A stretch of 64,000 nucleotides of DNA from Arthrobacter sp. 35W (lineage in GTDB: Bacteria; Actinomycetota; Actinomycetes; Actinomycetales; Micrococcaceae): the NCBI RefSeq assembly GCF_000482545.1, contig NZ_KI519454.1, positions 1,426,001-1,490,000 of the forward strand. The letters are read 5' to 3'. Below, piece after piece: positions 26,818 to 35,475 of this stretch (positions within the stretch are counted from its first letter, which is position 1; every line of letters begins with the position of its first letter). The translations under genes were made by a program, and so were the position numbers. Under the pieces are notes generated by a model, which was given only the letters and a program-made list of their open reading frames with translations, was not told the origin of the DNA and made no database searches.

Positions 26818-27114
26818 ATGTGGATTGGCTGGATTGAATTCGATCTTCTGCTCGGCAGCACGCATTCCCTGAAGGACAAACGGTCCGTGGTGCGCCCCCT
26901 GGTCAACGAGCTGCGGCGGCGCTTTGAGCTGTCCGCCGCGGAGACAGGCGCCCAGGATTTGCTGCGGCGGGCGCAGATCGGTGTCGCCGTGGCCGCCGGA
27001 GACCGCGCCCACGTGGTGGACGTGTTGGATGCCGCGGAGCGGATGGTGGCGGCGCATCCGGAGGTCGAGCTGCTCAGCGCACGGCGGCGCCTGGCCAGCG
27101 GAGACGACCTCTAG
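26818..27114 (+). CDS. DUF503 (YlxP-like) protein
   Basis: This 98-residue protein matches DUF503: MWIGWIEFDLLLGSTHSLKDKRSVVRPLVNELRRRF is the typical start, followed by a ferredoxin-like half ending in a dimer-forming helix. YlxP-like proteins usually lie in the nusA-infB-rbfA region and are associated with ribosome maturation, but this copy is isolated. ATG 26818 follows GGAGG and is the family start; longer readings are not homologous. Exact biochemical role unknown. Confidence 0.82.
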   Translation: MWIGWIEFDLLLGSTHSLKDKRSVVRPLVNELRRRFELSAAETGAQDLLRRAQIGVAVAAGDRAHVVDVLDAAERMVAAHPEVELLSARRRLASGDDL

Positions 27115-27214
27115 GAACCGCCCCATATTGGCTCTTGACCCGGGCGCCCAACGGTGCCGTAATGAGATTGTCCGGGCGTGCAGGCGCCGTTGGGCTCAGT
27201 GGAGGAGGACGATC

Positions 27215-27568
27215 GTGGACGTATTGGCATCAGTGTCGAAAGGCATGAGGGTTGTTGATGTCTCGGGGGAAGAGCTCGGCCGGGTTGAACACGTCGTTGC
27301 GCCCAACGCCAAGGCCGAGGAGTTTGAGGAGGCCGTGACCTCCTCCCCACAGGATGTGATCAACCTTGGGCTGAACTCCCTCTTCGGGCGCGAGCCCAAG
27401 GTTCCCGAGATCATGGCACGCCGCCTCTTCCATTCCGGGTACATCAAGATCGATGCCCACCGGCTGTTCTCATCCGGTGCCTACGCCGCCGCCGACACCA
27501 TCGCCCGGGTGGAGGACGGCACCGTCTATCTGGGCCTGACCAGGCACGAGCTGGCCGCGCAGGTGTAG
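27215..27568 (+). CDS. PRC-barrel / DUF2171-like small protein
   Basis: This 117-residue protein starts with a short beta-barrel signature (KGMRVVDVSGEELGRVEHVV) and repeats a similar strand pattern near its end (YIKIDAHRLFSSGAYAAADTIARVEDGTVYLGL), typical of DUF2171/PRC-barrel proteins. These are small soluble stress- or storage-associated proteins without assigned chemistry. The start is GTG 27215, with GGAGGAGG six bases upstream; no ATG fits. It stands alone and ends in a strong bidirectional terminator. Confidence 0.7.
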   Translation: MDVLASVSKGMRVVDVSGEELGRVEHVVAPNAKAEEFEEAVTSSPQDVINLGLNSLFGREPKVPEIMARRLFHSGYIKIDAHRLFSSGAYAAADTIARVEDGTVYLGLTRHELAAQV

Positions 27569-27590
27569 CTCGATGGGGGCCGTGTTTGAC

Positions 27591-27628
27591 GATGGGAAGG
27601 GAGGGGCAATCGCCCCTCCCTTCCCATC
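27591..27628. terminator. 17-bp perfect convergent terminator
   Basis: Arms 27591-27607 and 27612-27628 pair perfectly around the loop AATC. The stem is dominated by GGGAAGGGAGGGGC and its complement. It lies between the rightward PRC-barrel gene and the leftward dodecin gene. Confidence 0.8.
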
Positions 27629-27659
27629 TGCCACGTCCACATGCAGTGTTTGCTATGTG

Positions 27660-27869
27660 TCAGCGCTCCAAGCGGAAGCCAATCTTGATGGTGACCTGCC
27701 AGTCGGCAACTCCGCCGTCGCTGATGTGGCCGCGGACCTCCTTCACCTCAAACCAGTCCAGGTTCCGCAGCGTTTTTGAAGCGGCGGCAATGCCATTGCG
27801 CACCGCCGCGTCGACTCCCTCGGTTGAGGTCCCAACAATTTCCGAAATGCTGTAGGTGTGGTCTGCCAT
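27660..27869 (-). CDS. Dodecin (flavin-storage/binding protein)
   Basis: This 69-residue protein has the complete dodecin pattern: YSISEIVGTSTEGVDAA, AAASKTLRNLDWFEVKEVRGHI with the conserved Trp that stacks on flavin, and WQVTIKIGFRLE at the end. Dodecins assemble into hollow dodecamers binding flavin or CoA and buffer free flavin. GGAG precedes the ATG. Flavin-using monooxygenase genes lie a few kilobases away, but no shared operon exists. Confidence 0.93.
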   Translation of the reverse strand: MADHTYSISEIVGTSTEGVDAAVRNGIAAASKTLRNLDWFEVKEVRGHISDGGVADWQVTIKIGFRLER

Positions 27870-28117
27870 GTCCGCTCCTGGTGATCGTCATTGATGCCTG
27901 AACAGCCGGCCGCCTGGCGCGGTCGTGATTGCAGACTAGCCCACGACCCCCTGCCGGAGAAGAGCGGCGCCGTGACGCCGTGTGTCGCCATCGCGGCCCC
28001 TGCCACGCAACGATGGCCGCTCCGGTGACCTCCTGTGACTCTCCACGTCGATTCGTTGAGCCGTGTTTCCCCCGGCGTACATGTGCCTTGAGCCTGCCCG
28101 TGGGGCGTGATTGATTG

Positions 28118-28143
28118 GGGTCTCCAGACACGGAAGGAGACCC
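28118..28143 (+). promoter_or_regulatory. Hairpin that can sequester the leader ORF ribosome site
   Basis: GGGTCTCC (28118-28125) and GGAGACCC (28136-28143) are perfectly complementary around a 10-nt loop. The right arm contains the GGAGA Shine-Dalgarno sequence of the leader ORF starting at 28147, so the stem would hide it. The 250 bases upstream (27870-28117) hold no gene; one 7-bp stem (27987-27993 with 28011-28017) is visible, and the promoter is presumably between 28050 and 28110. Confidence 0.5.
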
Positions 28144-28146
28144 GCC

Positions 28147-28260
28147 ATGACGCTTCACACCAGTGCAGCCCACCGGCTCATGCCCAGCTTTCCGCGGTTG
28201 TCCCCGTGGGCCGGCCAGGCGGGCGCCTGCACCGCACCCCGGTGTCCGGCCGCCGGCTGA
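28147..28260 (+). CDS. Putative leader peptide upstream of the LLM/CMD transporter operon
   Basis: This 37-codon ORF begins with ATG 28147, preceded by AAGGAGA at a near-ideal distance, and ends at TGA 28258-28260, about 150 bases before the binding-protein gene. The peptide begins MTLHTSAAHRL and ends GACTAPRCPAAG, with two Cys codons near the C-terminus. Short upstream ORFs with terminal Cys codons are known in actinobacteria as cysteine-responsive attenuators of sulfur genes; the downstream operon is of a type linked to organosulfur use. The position, strong ribosome site and Cys codons support a regulatory ORF; the mechanism is inference. It could also be a non-functional short frame. Confidence 0.45.
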   Translation: MTLHTSAAHRLMPSFPRLSPWAGQAGACTAPRCPAAG

Positions 28261-28360
28261 CACGGCCCGCAGCACCGAGCCTCCGGCCCCCCTTCCACAC
28301 CTGGTCCTCTGCACTCTGGTCCTCCGCTTTCTGATCCTCTGGATCGATCCATGGATTTTT

Positions 28361-28384
28361 GCCTGCCATGCTCCCGTGGCAGGC
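28361..28384 (+). promoter_or_regulatory. Stem-loop just upstream of the binding-protein ribosome site
   Basis: GCCTGCCA (28361-28368) and TGGCAGGC (28377-28384) form an 8-bp stem around an 8-nt loop, ending about 10 bases before the AAAGGAA ribosome site of the TTG-started gene at 28409. It follows a short T-run. With the leader ORF it could be the responding element of an attenuator. Confidence 0.4.
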
Positions 28385-28408
28385 CATGCCCTTTGAAAGG
28401 AACACCCC

Positions 28409-30079
28409 TTGAGAATTTCCCGACGCCTGAGATCCATCTCCGCCGCGGTGGCGGCGCTCGCCTTGACGACGACGCTGGCCGCCTGCGCCGGATCGGCGGG
28501 CACAGGCCCAACGGCAGCCGCCACCTCGGACACCCCCGTTGCCGGTGGCACGCTGGTGTATCTGGAACAGCAGGCGCACACCAACCTGTATCCGCCGTCG
28601 GGCGGCTTCTACCCCAATGGCGGCGTGCTGAACCAGATCACGGACAAGCTGACCTACCAGAACCCCCAGACGCTCGCAATTGAGCCGTGGATCGCCGAGT
28701 CCTGGACCAGCAATGCCGCATTGACCGAGTACACCTTCAAGATCCGCCCGGGGGTCACGTTCTCCGATGGCACGCCGCTGGATGCGGCGGCCGTGGCGAA
28801 GAACTACGACACCTACGGGCTGGGCAACAAGGAGCTCAAGCAGCCCGTGTCCGAGGTCATCAACAACTACGACCACAGCGAAGTCATCGACCCGCTGACG
28901 GTGAAGTTTGTCTTCAAGAAGTCCTCTCCCGGATTCCTGCAGGGGACCTCCACCATCGGATCGGGCCTGGTGTCCCTGGCCACGCTGGCGAAGAGCTACG
29001 ACGAGCTGGGTTCCGCCACCAACATCATCGGTTCCGGCCCATTTGTGGTGAAGAACGAGGTGCTGGGCAAGGAAGTGGACCTCAGTGCCCGTTCCGACTA
29101 CAAGTGGGCGCCGAAGAATGCCGCCAACCAGGGCCGCGCCTACCTTGATGGCATCAAGATTGTCGTCACGGCCGAGGACAGCGTGCGGATCGGTTCGCTG
29201 CTGGCCGGGCAGGGGGATCTGATCCGCCAGGTCCAGGCCTATGACGAGGACCAGGTCACGGCGCAGAACTACCAGGTGCATGCGGCGCCCACCAAGGGTG
29301 TCAACGACAGCATCGCCTTCCGGCCGGACAATCCGCTCGTGTCCGATGTCCGGGTGCGGCAGGCGCTGCTGAAGGCCACCGACTCGGCCGAGATCGTCAG
29401 CACGCTGTTCTCCGAGAACTACCCGGTGGCCAAGTCGGTGGTGGCCCAGACCGCCGTCGGCTATGTGGACCTGTCCGCGAAGCTGAAGGCGGATCCCAGC
29501 GAATCCAAAAAGCTGCTCGACGCCGCCGGCTGGACGCTGGGCGCCGACGGCGTGCGGGAAAAGGACGGCGTGAAGCTGTCCCTGACCATCTATGAGTCCC
29601 TGCCGCAGCCGCAGAACAAGCAGGTGCTCCAGCTGGTGGCCCAGCAGTGGGCCAAGGTGGGCGTGAAGCTGAACATTCTGGCCGGTGACGCCGGAAGCCG
29701 GACGGTGGACAACCTGGACCCGGAAAAGACGCCGCTGACGGTGGCGGAGGTGGGCCGGGCGGACCCCGATGTGCTCAAGAGCCAGTTCTACCCGGCCAAC
29801 CGCGACGCGCTGCTTCAAAAGGGTGGCAGCAGCACCAAGGTCAAGAGCTTCTCGGACACCACACTGAACGCCCTGCTGGAGGCCGAGACCAGCCAGACGG
29901 ACCTGGCCCAGCGGCTGAAGGATGTGGCCGACATCCAGAACCACCTGATCGACCAGGCCCTGGTCATCCCGATCTTCGAGGAGCCGCAGGTCTTCGCGGC
30001 GGCGCCGTACCTGAAGGGCCTGGCCTTTGAGGCCGTGGGGCGCCCCAGCCTCTACGGTGTCTGGCTCGAAAAGAAGTAG
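28409..30079 (+). CDS. Peptide/nickel-type (family 5) solute-binding lipoprotein
   Basis: This 556-residue family 5 binding protein has a lipoprotein signal (LAAC, lipidated Cys26) and family blocks such as YTFKIRPGVTFSDGTPLDAAAVAKN and RQALLKATDSAEIVSTLF. It delivers its ligand to the permeases encoded next. The start is TTG 28409 with AAAGGAA upstream; no ATG fits the signal peptide. The set of neighbours (two DppBC permeases, fused ATPase, LLM monooxygenase, two AhpD-fold proteins) matches, from memory, the KPN_01854/KPN_01858/Avi_7170/Avi_7169 gene neighbourhood. The ligand is unknown; an organosulfur compound is my inference. Confidence 0.9.
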   Translation: MRISRRLRSISAAVAALALTTTLAACAGSAGTGPTAAATSDTPVAGGTLVYLEQQAHTNLYPPSGGFYPNGGVLNQITDKLTYQNPQTLAIEPWIAESWTSNAALTEYTFKIRPGVTFSDGTPLDAAAVAKNYDTYGLGNKELKQPVSEVINNYDHSEVIDPLTVKFVFKKSSPGFLQGTSTIGSGLVSLATLAKSYDELGSATNIIGSGPFVVKNEVLGKEVDLSARSDYKWAPKNAANQGRAYLDGIKIVVTAEDSVRIGSLLAGQGDLIRQVQAYDEDQVTAQNYQVHAAPTKGVNDSIAFRPDNPLVSDVRVRQALLKATDSAEIVSTLFSENYPVAKSVVAQTAVGYVDLSAKLKADPSESKKLLDAAGWTLGADGVREKDGVKLSLTIYESLPQPQNKQVLQLVAQQWAKVGVKLNILAGDAGSRTVDNLDPEKTPLTVAEVGRADPDVLKSQFYPANRDALLQKGGSSTKVKSFSDTTLNALLEAETSQTDLAQRLKDVADIQNHLIDQALVIPIFEEPQVFAAAPYLKGLAFEAVGRPSLYGVWLEKK

Positions 30080-30084
30080 CCGCG

Positions 30085-30116
30085 TGTGGGGCCCCGGCGC
30101 TCGCCGGGGCCCCACA
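30085..30116 (+). terminator. 14-bp stem-loop between binding-protein and permease genes
   Basis: Arms 30085-30098 and 30103-30116 pair perfectly (TGTGGGGCCCCGGC in the left arm) around the loop GCTC. It starts 6 bases after the binding-protein stop. As in the 21.6-kb operon, it probably protects the upstream message or reduces read-through. The permease genes have no obvious promoter of their own. Confidence 0.65.
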
Positions 30117-30148
30117 GCCACCCGCCCCATCTGCACCAAGGAAGCACG

Positions 30149-31093
30149 ATGCCCTCATATCTCGCCGGCCGCATCGGCCAGGCCCTGCTGGTCCTCTGGG
30201 CCGCGTTCACGCTCTCGTTCATCCTGCTGCAGGCGCTGCCCGGGGATGCGCTGCTGATCAAGTACCAAAACCCCGACATGGGCCTGAGCCCGGAGCAGAT
30301 TGCCGAGATCCGGGCCTCCTATGGTGCGGACCAGTCGCTGGTTCTCCAGTACCTGCACACCCTGGGCAACTTCCTCACGGGCAATCTGGGCTACTCCGTC
30401 TCGGCCAGCGTGCCGGTGCTGGACCAGCTGGCCACCAATCTGCCGGCCACGGCGCGTCTGGCCGGGCTGGGGTTTGCCGCGGCCGTTCTGCTGGCCGTGG
30501 GCATCGCCGTGCTGGCCAACCTCGCCCGCTTCGCGTGGCTGCGGACGGCCATCGCCTCGCTGCCCTCCCTGTTCATCTCGGTGCCGGTGTTCTGGCTGGG
30601 CATCGTGCTGATCCAGGTTTTTTCGTTCCGGCTCAAGCTCATCCCGGTGATCAACCCGCCGGAGTGGCAGGGGCTGATTCTGCCGGTGCTCACCCTGGCC
30701 ATCCCCATTTCGGCGCCGCTGGCCCAGGTGCTGCTGCGCAGCATGGACGATGTGCTCACCCAACCCTTCATCTCCGTGGCGAGGGCGCGCGGCGCATCGT
30801 TGCCGTGGATCCTCTGGCACCACGTGGCACGGAACGCGCTGCTGCCCACCTTGACCATCGCCGGCATCCTGTTCGGTGAACTGATTGGCGGTGCGGTGGT
30901 CACCGAGACGGTCTTTGGCCGCAGCGGACTGGGCCAGTTGACCCAGCAGGCCGTGGACAACCAGGACGCCTCCGTGCTTCAGGCCATCGTGGTGCTGGCA
31001 GCCGCCGTGTTTGTGGTGGTCAACCTCATCATTGACCTGATCTACCCCCTGGTGGACCCCCGCCTGAAGAAATCCTTGGGAGCGAACGCATGA
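30149..31093 (+). CDS. DppB-type ABC transporter permease
   Basis: This 314-residue inner-membrane permease has the DppB N-terminus (GRIGQALLVLWAAFTLSFILLQALPGDAL), six helices and the binding-protein-dependent transport loop (ARGASLPWILWHHVARNALLPTLTI). It ends with the usual LIYPLVDPRLK. ATG 30149 follows AAGGAAG. The stop overlaps the next permease start (ATGA), and the two form the membrane channel. Confidence 0.92.
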   Translation: MPSYLAGRIGQALLVLWAAFTLSFILLQALPGDALLIKYQNPDMGLSPEQIAEIRASYGADQSLVLQYLHTLGNFLTGNLGYSVSASVPVLDQLATNLPATARLAGLGFAAAVLLAVGIAVLANLARFAWLRTAIASLPSLFISVPVFWLGIVLIQVFSFRLKLIPVINPPEWQGLILPVLTLAIPISAPLAQVLLRSMDDVLTQPFISVARARGASLPWILWHHVARNALLPTLTIAGILFGELIGGAVVTETVFGRSGLGQLTQQAVDNQDASVLQAIVVLAAAVFVVVNLIIDLIYPLVDPRLKKSLGANA

Positions 31094-31962
31094 GTGCCTC
31101 GACCACAACCCTGGACAGCCCACCCCCGGTCGTTGAATCCGGTGGGCGGGATGTGCGCCCGCTGTTGAGCCGGCTCCAGCCCGGACTCCTCATTGCCTGG
31201 CTGGTGGTGGCAGTGGTGCTGCTGTGGACGGTGCTGCCCGGCTGGTTCACCCAGTACAGCGGCACGGCCGGGATGGCGCGGGAGAAGCTGCTGCCCCCGG
31301 GCGGGGTGCATCTGCTGGGGACCGACGAGCTGGGCCGGGACCTGCTGGCCCGGATCATCCACGGCTCGGCCCAGTCCGTCACGGGTGCCTTCGTGGCCGT
31401 GGCCGTTGGACTGCTGCTCGGCACACTGCTGGGCCTGCTCGCCGGATCCCTTGGAGGAAGGGTCGACGCCGTGCTCATGCGCGGTGTGGACGTGCTGTTG
31501 TCCATTCCGGGGCTGCTGCTGTCGCTGAGCATCATCATCATTCTTGGCTTCGGCACCGTGAACGCCGCCATCGCCGTCGGAGTGGGGTCCGTGGCCGGCT
31601 TTGCCCGGCTGAGCCGCTCCGAGGTGATGCGGGTGCGCCGCAGCGACTATGTGGAGGCCGCCTTCGGCAGCGGCGGCACCTTCTCAAAGGTCTTGTGGCG
31701 GCATGTGCTGCCCAACTCGGCGGGGCCTGTCCTCGCCTTGGCGGCGCTGCAGTTCGGCACCGCCATCATGGCCATCTCCACCCTGGGCTTCCTGGGCTAT
31801 GGGGCTCCGCCGCCCACGCCGGAATGGGGGCTGCTCATTGCGGAGGGGCGCAAGTACATCGCCACCTCCTGGTGGCTGACCACCTTCCCCGGCGCCGTCG
31901 TCGTCGTGGTGGTCCTGGCCGCCAACCGCATCAGCCGCTCGATTCGAAAGGGCTCATCGTGA
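31090..31962 (+). CDS. DppC-type ABC transporter permease
   Basis: This 290-residue DppC-family permease has a hydrophilic N-terminal segment, a first helix (LLIAWLVVAVVLLWTVLP), the motif LLGTDELGRDLLARIIHGSA and the docking loop with SEVMRVRRSDYVEAAFGSGG. It overlaps both neighbours by 4 bases (ATGA before, GTGA after), so channel subunits and ATPase are made together. Confidence 0.92.
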   Translation: MSASTTTLDSPPPVVESGGRDVRPLLSRLQPGLLIAWLVVAVVLLWTVLPGWFTQYSGTAGMAREKLLPPGGVHLLGTDELGRDLLARIIHGSAQSVTGAFVAVAVGLLLGTLLGLLAGSLGGRVDAVLMRGVDVLLSIPGLLLSLSIIIILGFGTVNAAIAVGVGSVAGFARLSRSEVMRVRRSDYVEAAFGSGGTFSKVLWRHVLPNSAGPVLALAALQFGTAIMAISTLGFLGYGAPPPTPEWGLLIAEGRKYIATSWWLTTFPGAVVVVVVLAANRISRSIRKGSS

Positions 31963-33746
31963 GCATCATTGCACCTCCGCTTCCAACCCTTGGGGGGATC
32001 GGCGCGGCCACGGCCACGCCGGTGCTGGAACTGGAGAACCTCTCCGTGTCCTACCGGGACCACAGGCACCACTACAGCCGCGCCGTCCACGACGTGTCCC
32101 TGAGCATCGGCGCCGGGGAGGTGCTGGCGCTGGTGGGCGAATCCGGCTCCGGCAAATCCACCACGGCCCAGGCGGTGATCGGGCTGCTGGCCGGCAACGG
32201 GCGCGTCGACGGCGGAGCCATCCGCCTGCAGGGCACTGACATTGCCGGGTGGAGCCAGAAACGGCTGGAATCCGTCCGCGGGTCCAGGATCGGCCTGATT
32301 CCCCAGGACCCCACCAGCTCGTTGAACCCGGTCAAGACCATCGGAGCACAGGTGGGAGAGGCCCTGCGGCTGCACGGGAGGTTCAGCCGGAAGGAGCGAC
32401 TCGAACATATATTCGAATTGCTCGCCAGGGTGGGACTGTCGCAGCCGGCACTGCGGGCGCGGCAGTATCCGCATGAACTCTCCGGCGGCATGAGGCAGCG
32501 CGCCCTGATTGCCGCAGCCATTGCACTGCGGCCCCAGCTGATCATTGCCGATGAGGCCACGAGCGCCCTGGATGTCACGGTGCAGAAGCGCATTCTGGAC
32601 CTGATCGATGAGCTGCGCCGCGAGGAGGGCACGGCGGTGCTGTTTGTCACCCACGACCTGGGCGTTGCCGCGGACCGCTCCGACCGGCTGGTGGTGCTCC
32701 AAGGAGGAAGGATCCAGGAGGCGGGCAGAACCTCCGAGGTGCTGGCCAACCCGCGCAGCAGCTACACCCGGGCCCTGCTGGCCGACGCACCCTCGCTGGC
32801 GCTCGCCGCCAACGGCCCCTGGCGCTCGCCGGTGCAGTCTGCGACGGTCCACCCTGCGGGCGCCGCGCCGGCAGAGGCAGGAATTGTGGTGCGGGACCTG
32901 GTGCAGGAGTTCCGCACCGGCCCCCGCAACGCGCCGGTCTTCAAGGCCTTGGACAGCGTCAGCTTTGACGTGCCCGCCGGCACCACCCATGCGCTGGTGG
33001 GGGAGTCGGGATCCGGCAAGACCACCACGGTGCGGGCCCTCGTAGGCTTCCACAAGGCCACCTCGGGCAGCATCTCCATCGCCGGCACTGACGTGGGTTC
33101 CCTCGCCGGGGAGGAGCTGCGCCAGTTCCGCCGCACTGTCCAGCTGGTCCACCAAAACCCCTTCACCTCGCTGGACCCGCGGCAGAGCATCCGGCAGATC
33201 ATCGAGGAACCGCTGCTGAACTTCGGCACCAGCGACCGCGCCGGACGGGCGGCCAGGATCGAGGGCCTGCTGGAGCGCGTCCGGCTGCCGCACGCGGTGT
33301 TGGCACGAAGCCCGCGCGAACTCTCCGGTGGGCAGCGCCAACGTGTGGCCATCGCCCGTGCCCTCGCACTGGATCCGAAGGTGCTGGTCCTTGACGAGGC
33401 GGTGTCGGCCCTGGACGTCACTGTGCAGGCACAGATCCTGGCCCTGTTGGAGGAACTCCAGCGTGAACTCGCCCTGACCTACGTCTTCATTTCCCACGAC
33501 CTCGCCGTGGTGGCGCAGATTGCCGACACCGTATCGGTGATGAGCGCCGGCAGGGTGGTGGAGAGCGGCACCGTCAAGGATGTGTTCCTGTCCCCGCGGC
33601 ACGAGTACACGCGTGAATTGATCGCCGCCATTCCGGGACAGCGCGGCGCCGTCGGCGTCCCGAAGGCCGAACGGCCGCCAGCCACGCACGCCACAGCACG
33701 CATCTCTCCAGCGATTCCCACGACAGCAAAGGCAGGACGCCGATGA
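31959..33746 (+). CDS. Fused DppD-DppF ABC ATPase
   Basis: This 595-residue protein contains two complete ATPase domains in tandem. Domain 1 has GESGSGKST, LSGGMRQR and IIADEATSALD; domain 2 has GESGSGKTT, LSGGQRQR and LVLDEAVSALD. Each carries the oligopeptide-family C-terminal extension, and a short Ala/Pro-rich linker joins them. Both sites look intact. The start is GTG 31959, overlapping the permease stop (GTGA). It powers the DppBC-type importer. A 25-residue Ala/Thr/Pro-rich tail follows domain 2 and overlaps the LLM gene start. Confidence 0.92.
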   Translation: MSIIAPPLPTLGGIGAATATPVLELENLSVSYRDHRHHYSRAVHDVSLSIGAGEVLALVGESGSGKSTTAQAVIGLLAGNGRVDGGAIRLQGTDIAGWSQKRLESVRGSRIGLIPQDPTSSLNPVKTIGAQVGEALRLHGRFSRKERLEHIFELLARVGLSQPALRARQYPHELSGGMRQRALIAAAIALRPQLIIADEATSALDVTVQKRILDLIDELRREEGTAVLFVTHDLGVAADRSDRLVVLQGGRIQEAGRTSEVLANPRSSYTRALLADAPSLALAANGPWRSPVQSATVHPAGAAPAEAGIVVRDLVQEFRTGPRNAPVFKALDSVSFDVPAGTTHALVGESGSGKTTTVRALVGFHKATSGSISIAGTDVGSLAGEELRQFRRTVQLVHQNPFTSLDPRQSIRQIIEEPLLNFGTSDRAGRAARIEGLLERVRLPHAVLARSPRELSGGQRQRVAIARALALDPKVLVLDEAVSALDVTVQAQILALLEELQRELALTYVFISHDLAVVAQIADTVSVMSAGRVVESGTVKDVFLSPRHEYTRELIAAIPGQRGAVGVPKAERPPATHATARISPAIPTTAKAGRR

Positions 33747-34768
33747 GCGGCACGACGACGGGCAAGGGGATCGGCTTCTTCAGCCGCCTCTTGGACAACA
33801 CGACACCCGGGGAACGGTATGCACTGGCCGCGGAACAGATCCGCCTCGCCGAGGACGTGGGCTTCGACGCCGCCTGGGTGGCGCAGCACCACTTCCACGG
33901 CAGCGAGGGCGGGCTCCCCTCGCCGCTGGTGTTCCTCGCCCATGTGGCGGCATCAACCTCCACCATCCGACTGGGGACAGGCATCATCACCCTGCCCCTG
34001 GAGGATCCGCTCCGTGTGGCGGAGGACGCCGCCGTGCTGGACCTGCTCTCCGGCGGACGGTTGGAGGTTGGCGTCGGCAGCGGAGGCACGCCGTCATCGT
34101 TCCTCGCCTTCGGGCTCGACGCCTCCGCGCGCCATGACGTCTACAACAGGCACCTGCAGGTGCTCAGGGACGCCTGGAGTGGCAAGACCCTTGGCTCCGC
34201 TGCCAACCAGCTCTATCCCGCGGCGCCCCAGCTGCTGGACCGGCTGTGGCAGGCGACCTTCTCCGCCGACGGCGGCCGGCGCGCAGGGGAGGCCGGGGAC
34301 GGGCTGATGCTCTCACGCACACAGCCACGGCCGCCGGCCCGGCCGGACGCAACACTGGCCCAGCTGCAGGACCCCATCGTGGATGCCTACCTTGACGCAC
34401 TGCCCCCGGGGAGGACCCCAAGGATCCTCGCCTCACGCACGCTGTTCGTTGCCCAGGACAGGCGCCAGGCCCTGCGCCTGGCCGGCCAAGGGCTGCGCCG
34501 GCAGGTGAAGGCCTTCGAGCGCCAGGGGCACGTCTTTACCGGGACCACCGTAGAGGAGCTGATGACAGCCTTCGACGCCCATGTGGGCACACCAGCGGAC
34601 GTAGTGGAGTCCCTGGGGCGGGACACCGTGCTGGAGCGCGCCACCGACGTGTCCTTCCAGGTGCACTCCATCGACCCACCGCACGCGGACATCCTCCGCT
34701 CCATCGAACTGACGGCCGCCTCGGTGCTGCCCCAGCTGGGCTGGAACCACATCCCCGCGGCCGCCTAA
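33743..34768 (+). CDS. LLM-class flavin-dependent monooxygenase
   Basis: This 341-residue luciferase-like protein has the FMN/TIM-barrel pattern: FFSRLLDNTTPGERYALAAEQIRLAEDVGFDAAWVAQHHF, then AASTSTIRLGTGIITLPLEDPLRVAEDAAVLDLLSGGRLEVGVGSG. It needs reduced flavin from a reductase not encoded nearby. It overlaps the ATPase gene by ATGA, so substrate import and oxidation are co-expressed. It resembles what I recall as the KPN_01858-type group, whose substrate is not established. Members of this superfamily release sulfite from sulfonates or split C-S and C-N bonds. Confidence 0.88.
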   Translation: MSGTTTGKGIGFFSRLLDNTTPGERYALAAEQIRLAEDVGFDAAWVAQHHFHGSEGGLPSPLVFLAHVAASTSTIRLGTGIITLPLEDPLRVAEDAAVLDLLSGGRLEVGVGSGGTPSSFLAFGLDASARHDVYNRHLQVLRDAWSGKTLGSAANQLYPAAPQLLDRLWQATFSADGGRRAGEAGDGLMLSRTQPRPPARPDATLAQLQDPIVDAYLDALPPGRTPRILASRTLFVAQDRRQALRLAGQGLRRQVKAFERQGHVFTGTTVEELMTAFDAHVGTPADVVESLGRDTVLERATDVSFQVHSIDPPHADILRSIELTAASVLPQLGWNHIPAAA

Positions 34769-34800
34769 CACACCTCTTGCCATCAACCCTAAGGAACGCC

Positions 34801-35475
34801 ATGACAACCACCATCGTCCACGACGCCGTCGACACGGCACTGGGCATCGAACCCGGCTCATACCTGGACAAACTCCGGAACAGACGCCCCACCACCCGGG
34901 AGAACGCCCAGGCCAGCCACGAGGCACTCTTCAACCCGGAGGATGACAGCGAAGTGACCCGCACCGAACGCCACGCACTCGCCGCCTTCATCGCACGGCT
35001 GCACGGTGACACCGCACTGGCCTCCCTCCACCGGGAGGGACTGCTGGCCTCCGACAGCGGCCCAGCCACCGGCACCGCGCTCGCCGACGCCATCGACCAG
35101 GCCGCCACGGCGGGAGCCACCAGCGGCCCCTACGGCCACTACAGGGAGGAGGGACCCCTGCAAGGGGAGAACACCCCCGGGCTGCGGTACGTGGTCCCCA
35201 CGCCACTGGCGGCGGAGCTTGGCCCGCGCCTCACCGCAGCGCTGGAACACGCCCACCTGCTGGTCTTCCGCCCACGGGAGGCCTCACCCGAAGCCCTGGC
35301 CACCCTGCACAGGGCCGGCTGGAGCACGGACGCCATCGTGACCCTGTCCCAACTGGTCGCCTTCCTGGCCTTCCAACTGCGGGTGGCCGCCGGCCTGCGC
35401 GTGCTCTCCGACGTACAGGGGCAGACAAGCACTCACGACAAAGCCACAACAACCACAGGGGAGAACCACTCATGA
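34801..35475 (+). CDS. CMD/AhpD-fold protein without Cys pair (Avi_7170-like)
   Basis: This 224-residue helical protein belongs to the carboxymuconolactone decarboxylase/AhpD fold (LFNPEDDSEVTRTERHALAAFIARLHGD; LATLHRAGWSTDAIVTLSQLVAFLAFQLRVAAGL). It contains no Cys at all, so it cannot be a thiol peroxidase, unlike the next gene product. It is probably a structural or catalytic partner forming a heteromer with that protein. ATG 34801 follows AAGGAACGCC. The stop overlaps the next start (ATGA). Confidence 0.8.
   Translation: MTTTIVHDAVDTALGIEPGSYLDKLRNRRPTTRENAQASHEALFNPEDDSEVTRTERHALAAFIARLHGDTALASLHREGLLASDSGPATGTALADAIDQAATAGATSGPYGHYREEGPLQGENTPGLRYVVPTPLAAELGPRLTAALEHAHLLVFRPREASPEALATLHRAGWSTDAIVTLSQLVAFLAFQLRVAAGLRVLSDVQGQTSTHDKATTTTGENHS

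Noticed and set aside
27870-28117. Possible S-adenosylmethionine riboswitch before the sulfur-type operon
   Set aside because: Only a 7-bp stem is visible; the conserved core and kink-turn features of SAM riboswitches are not present.
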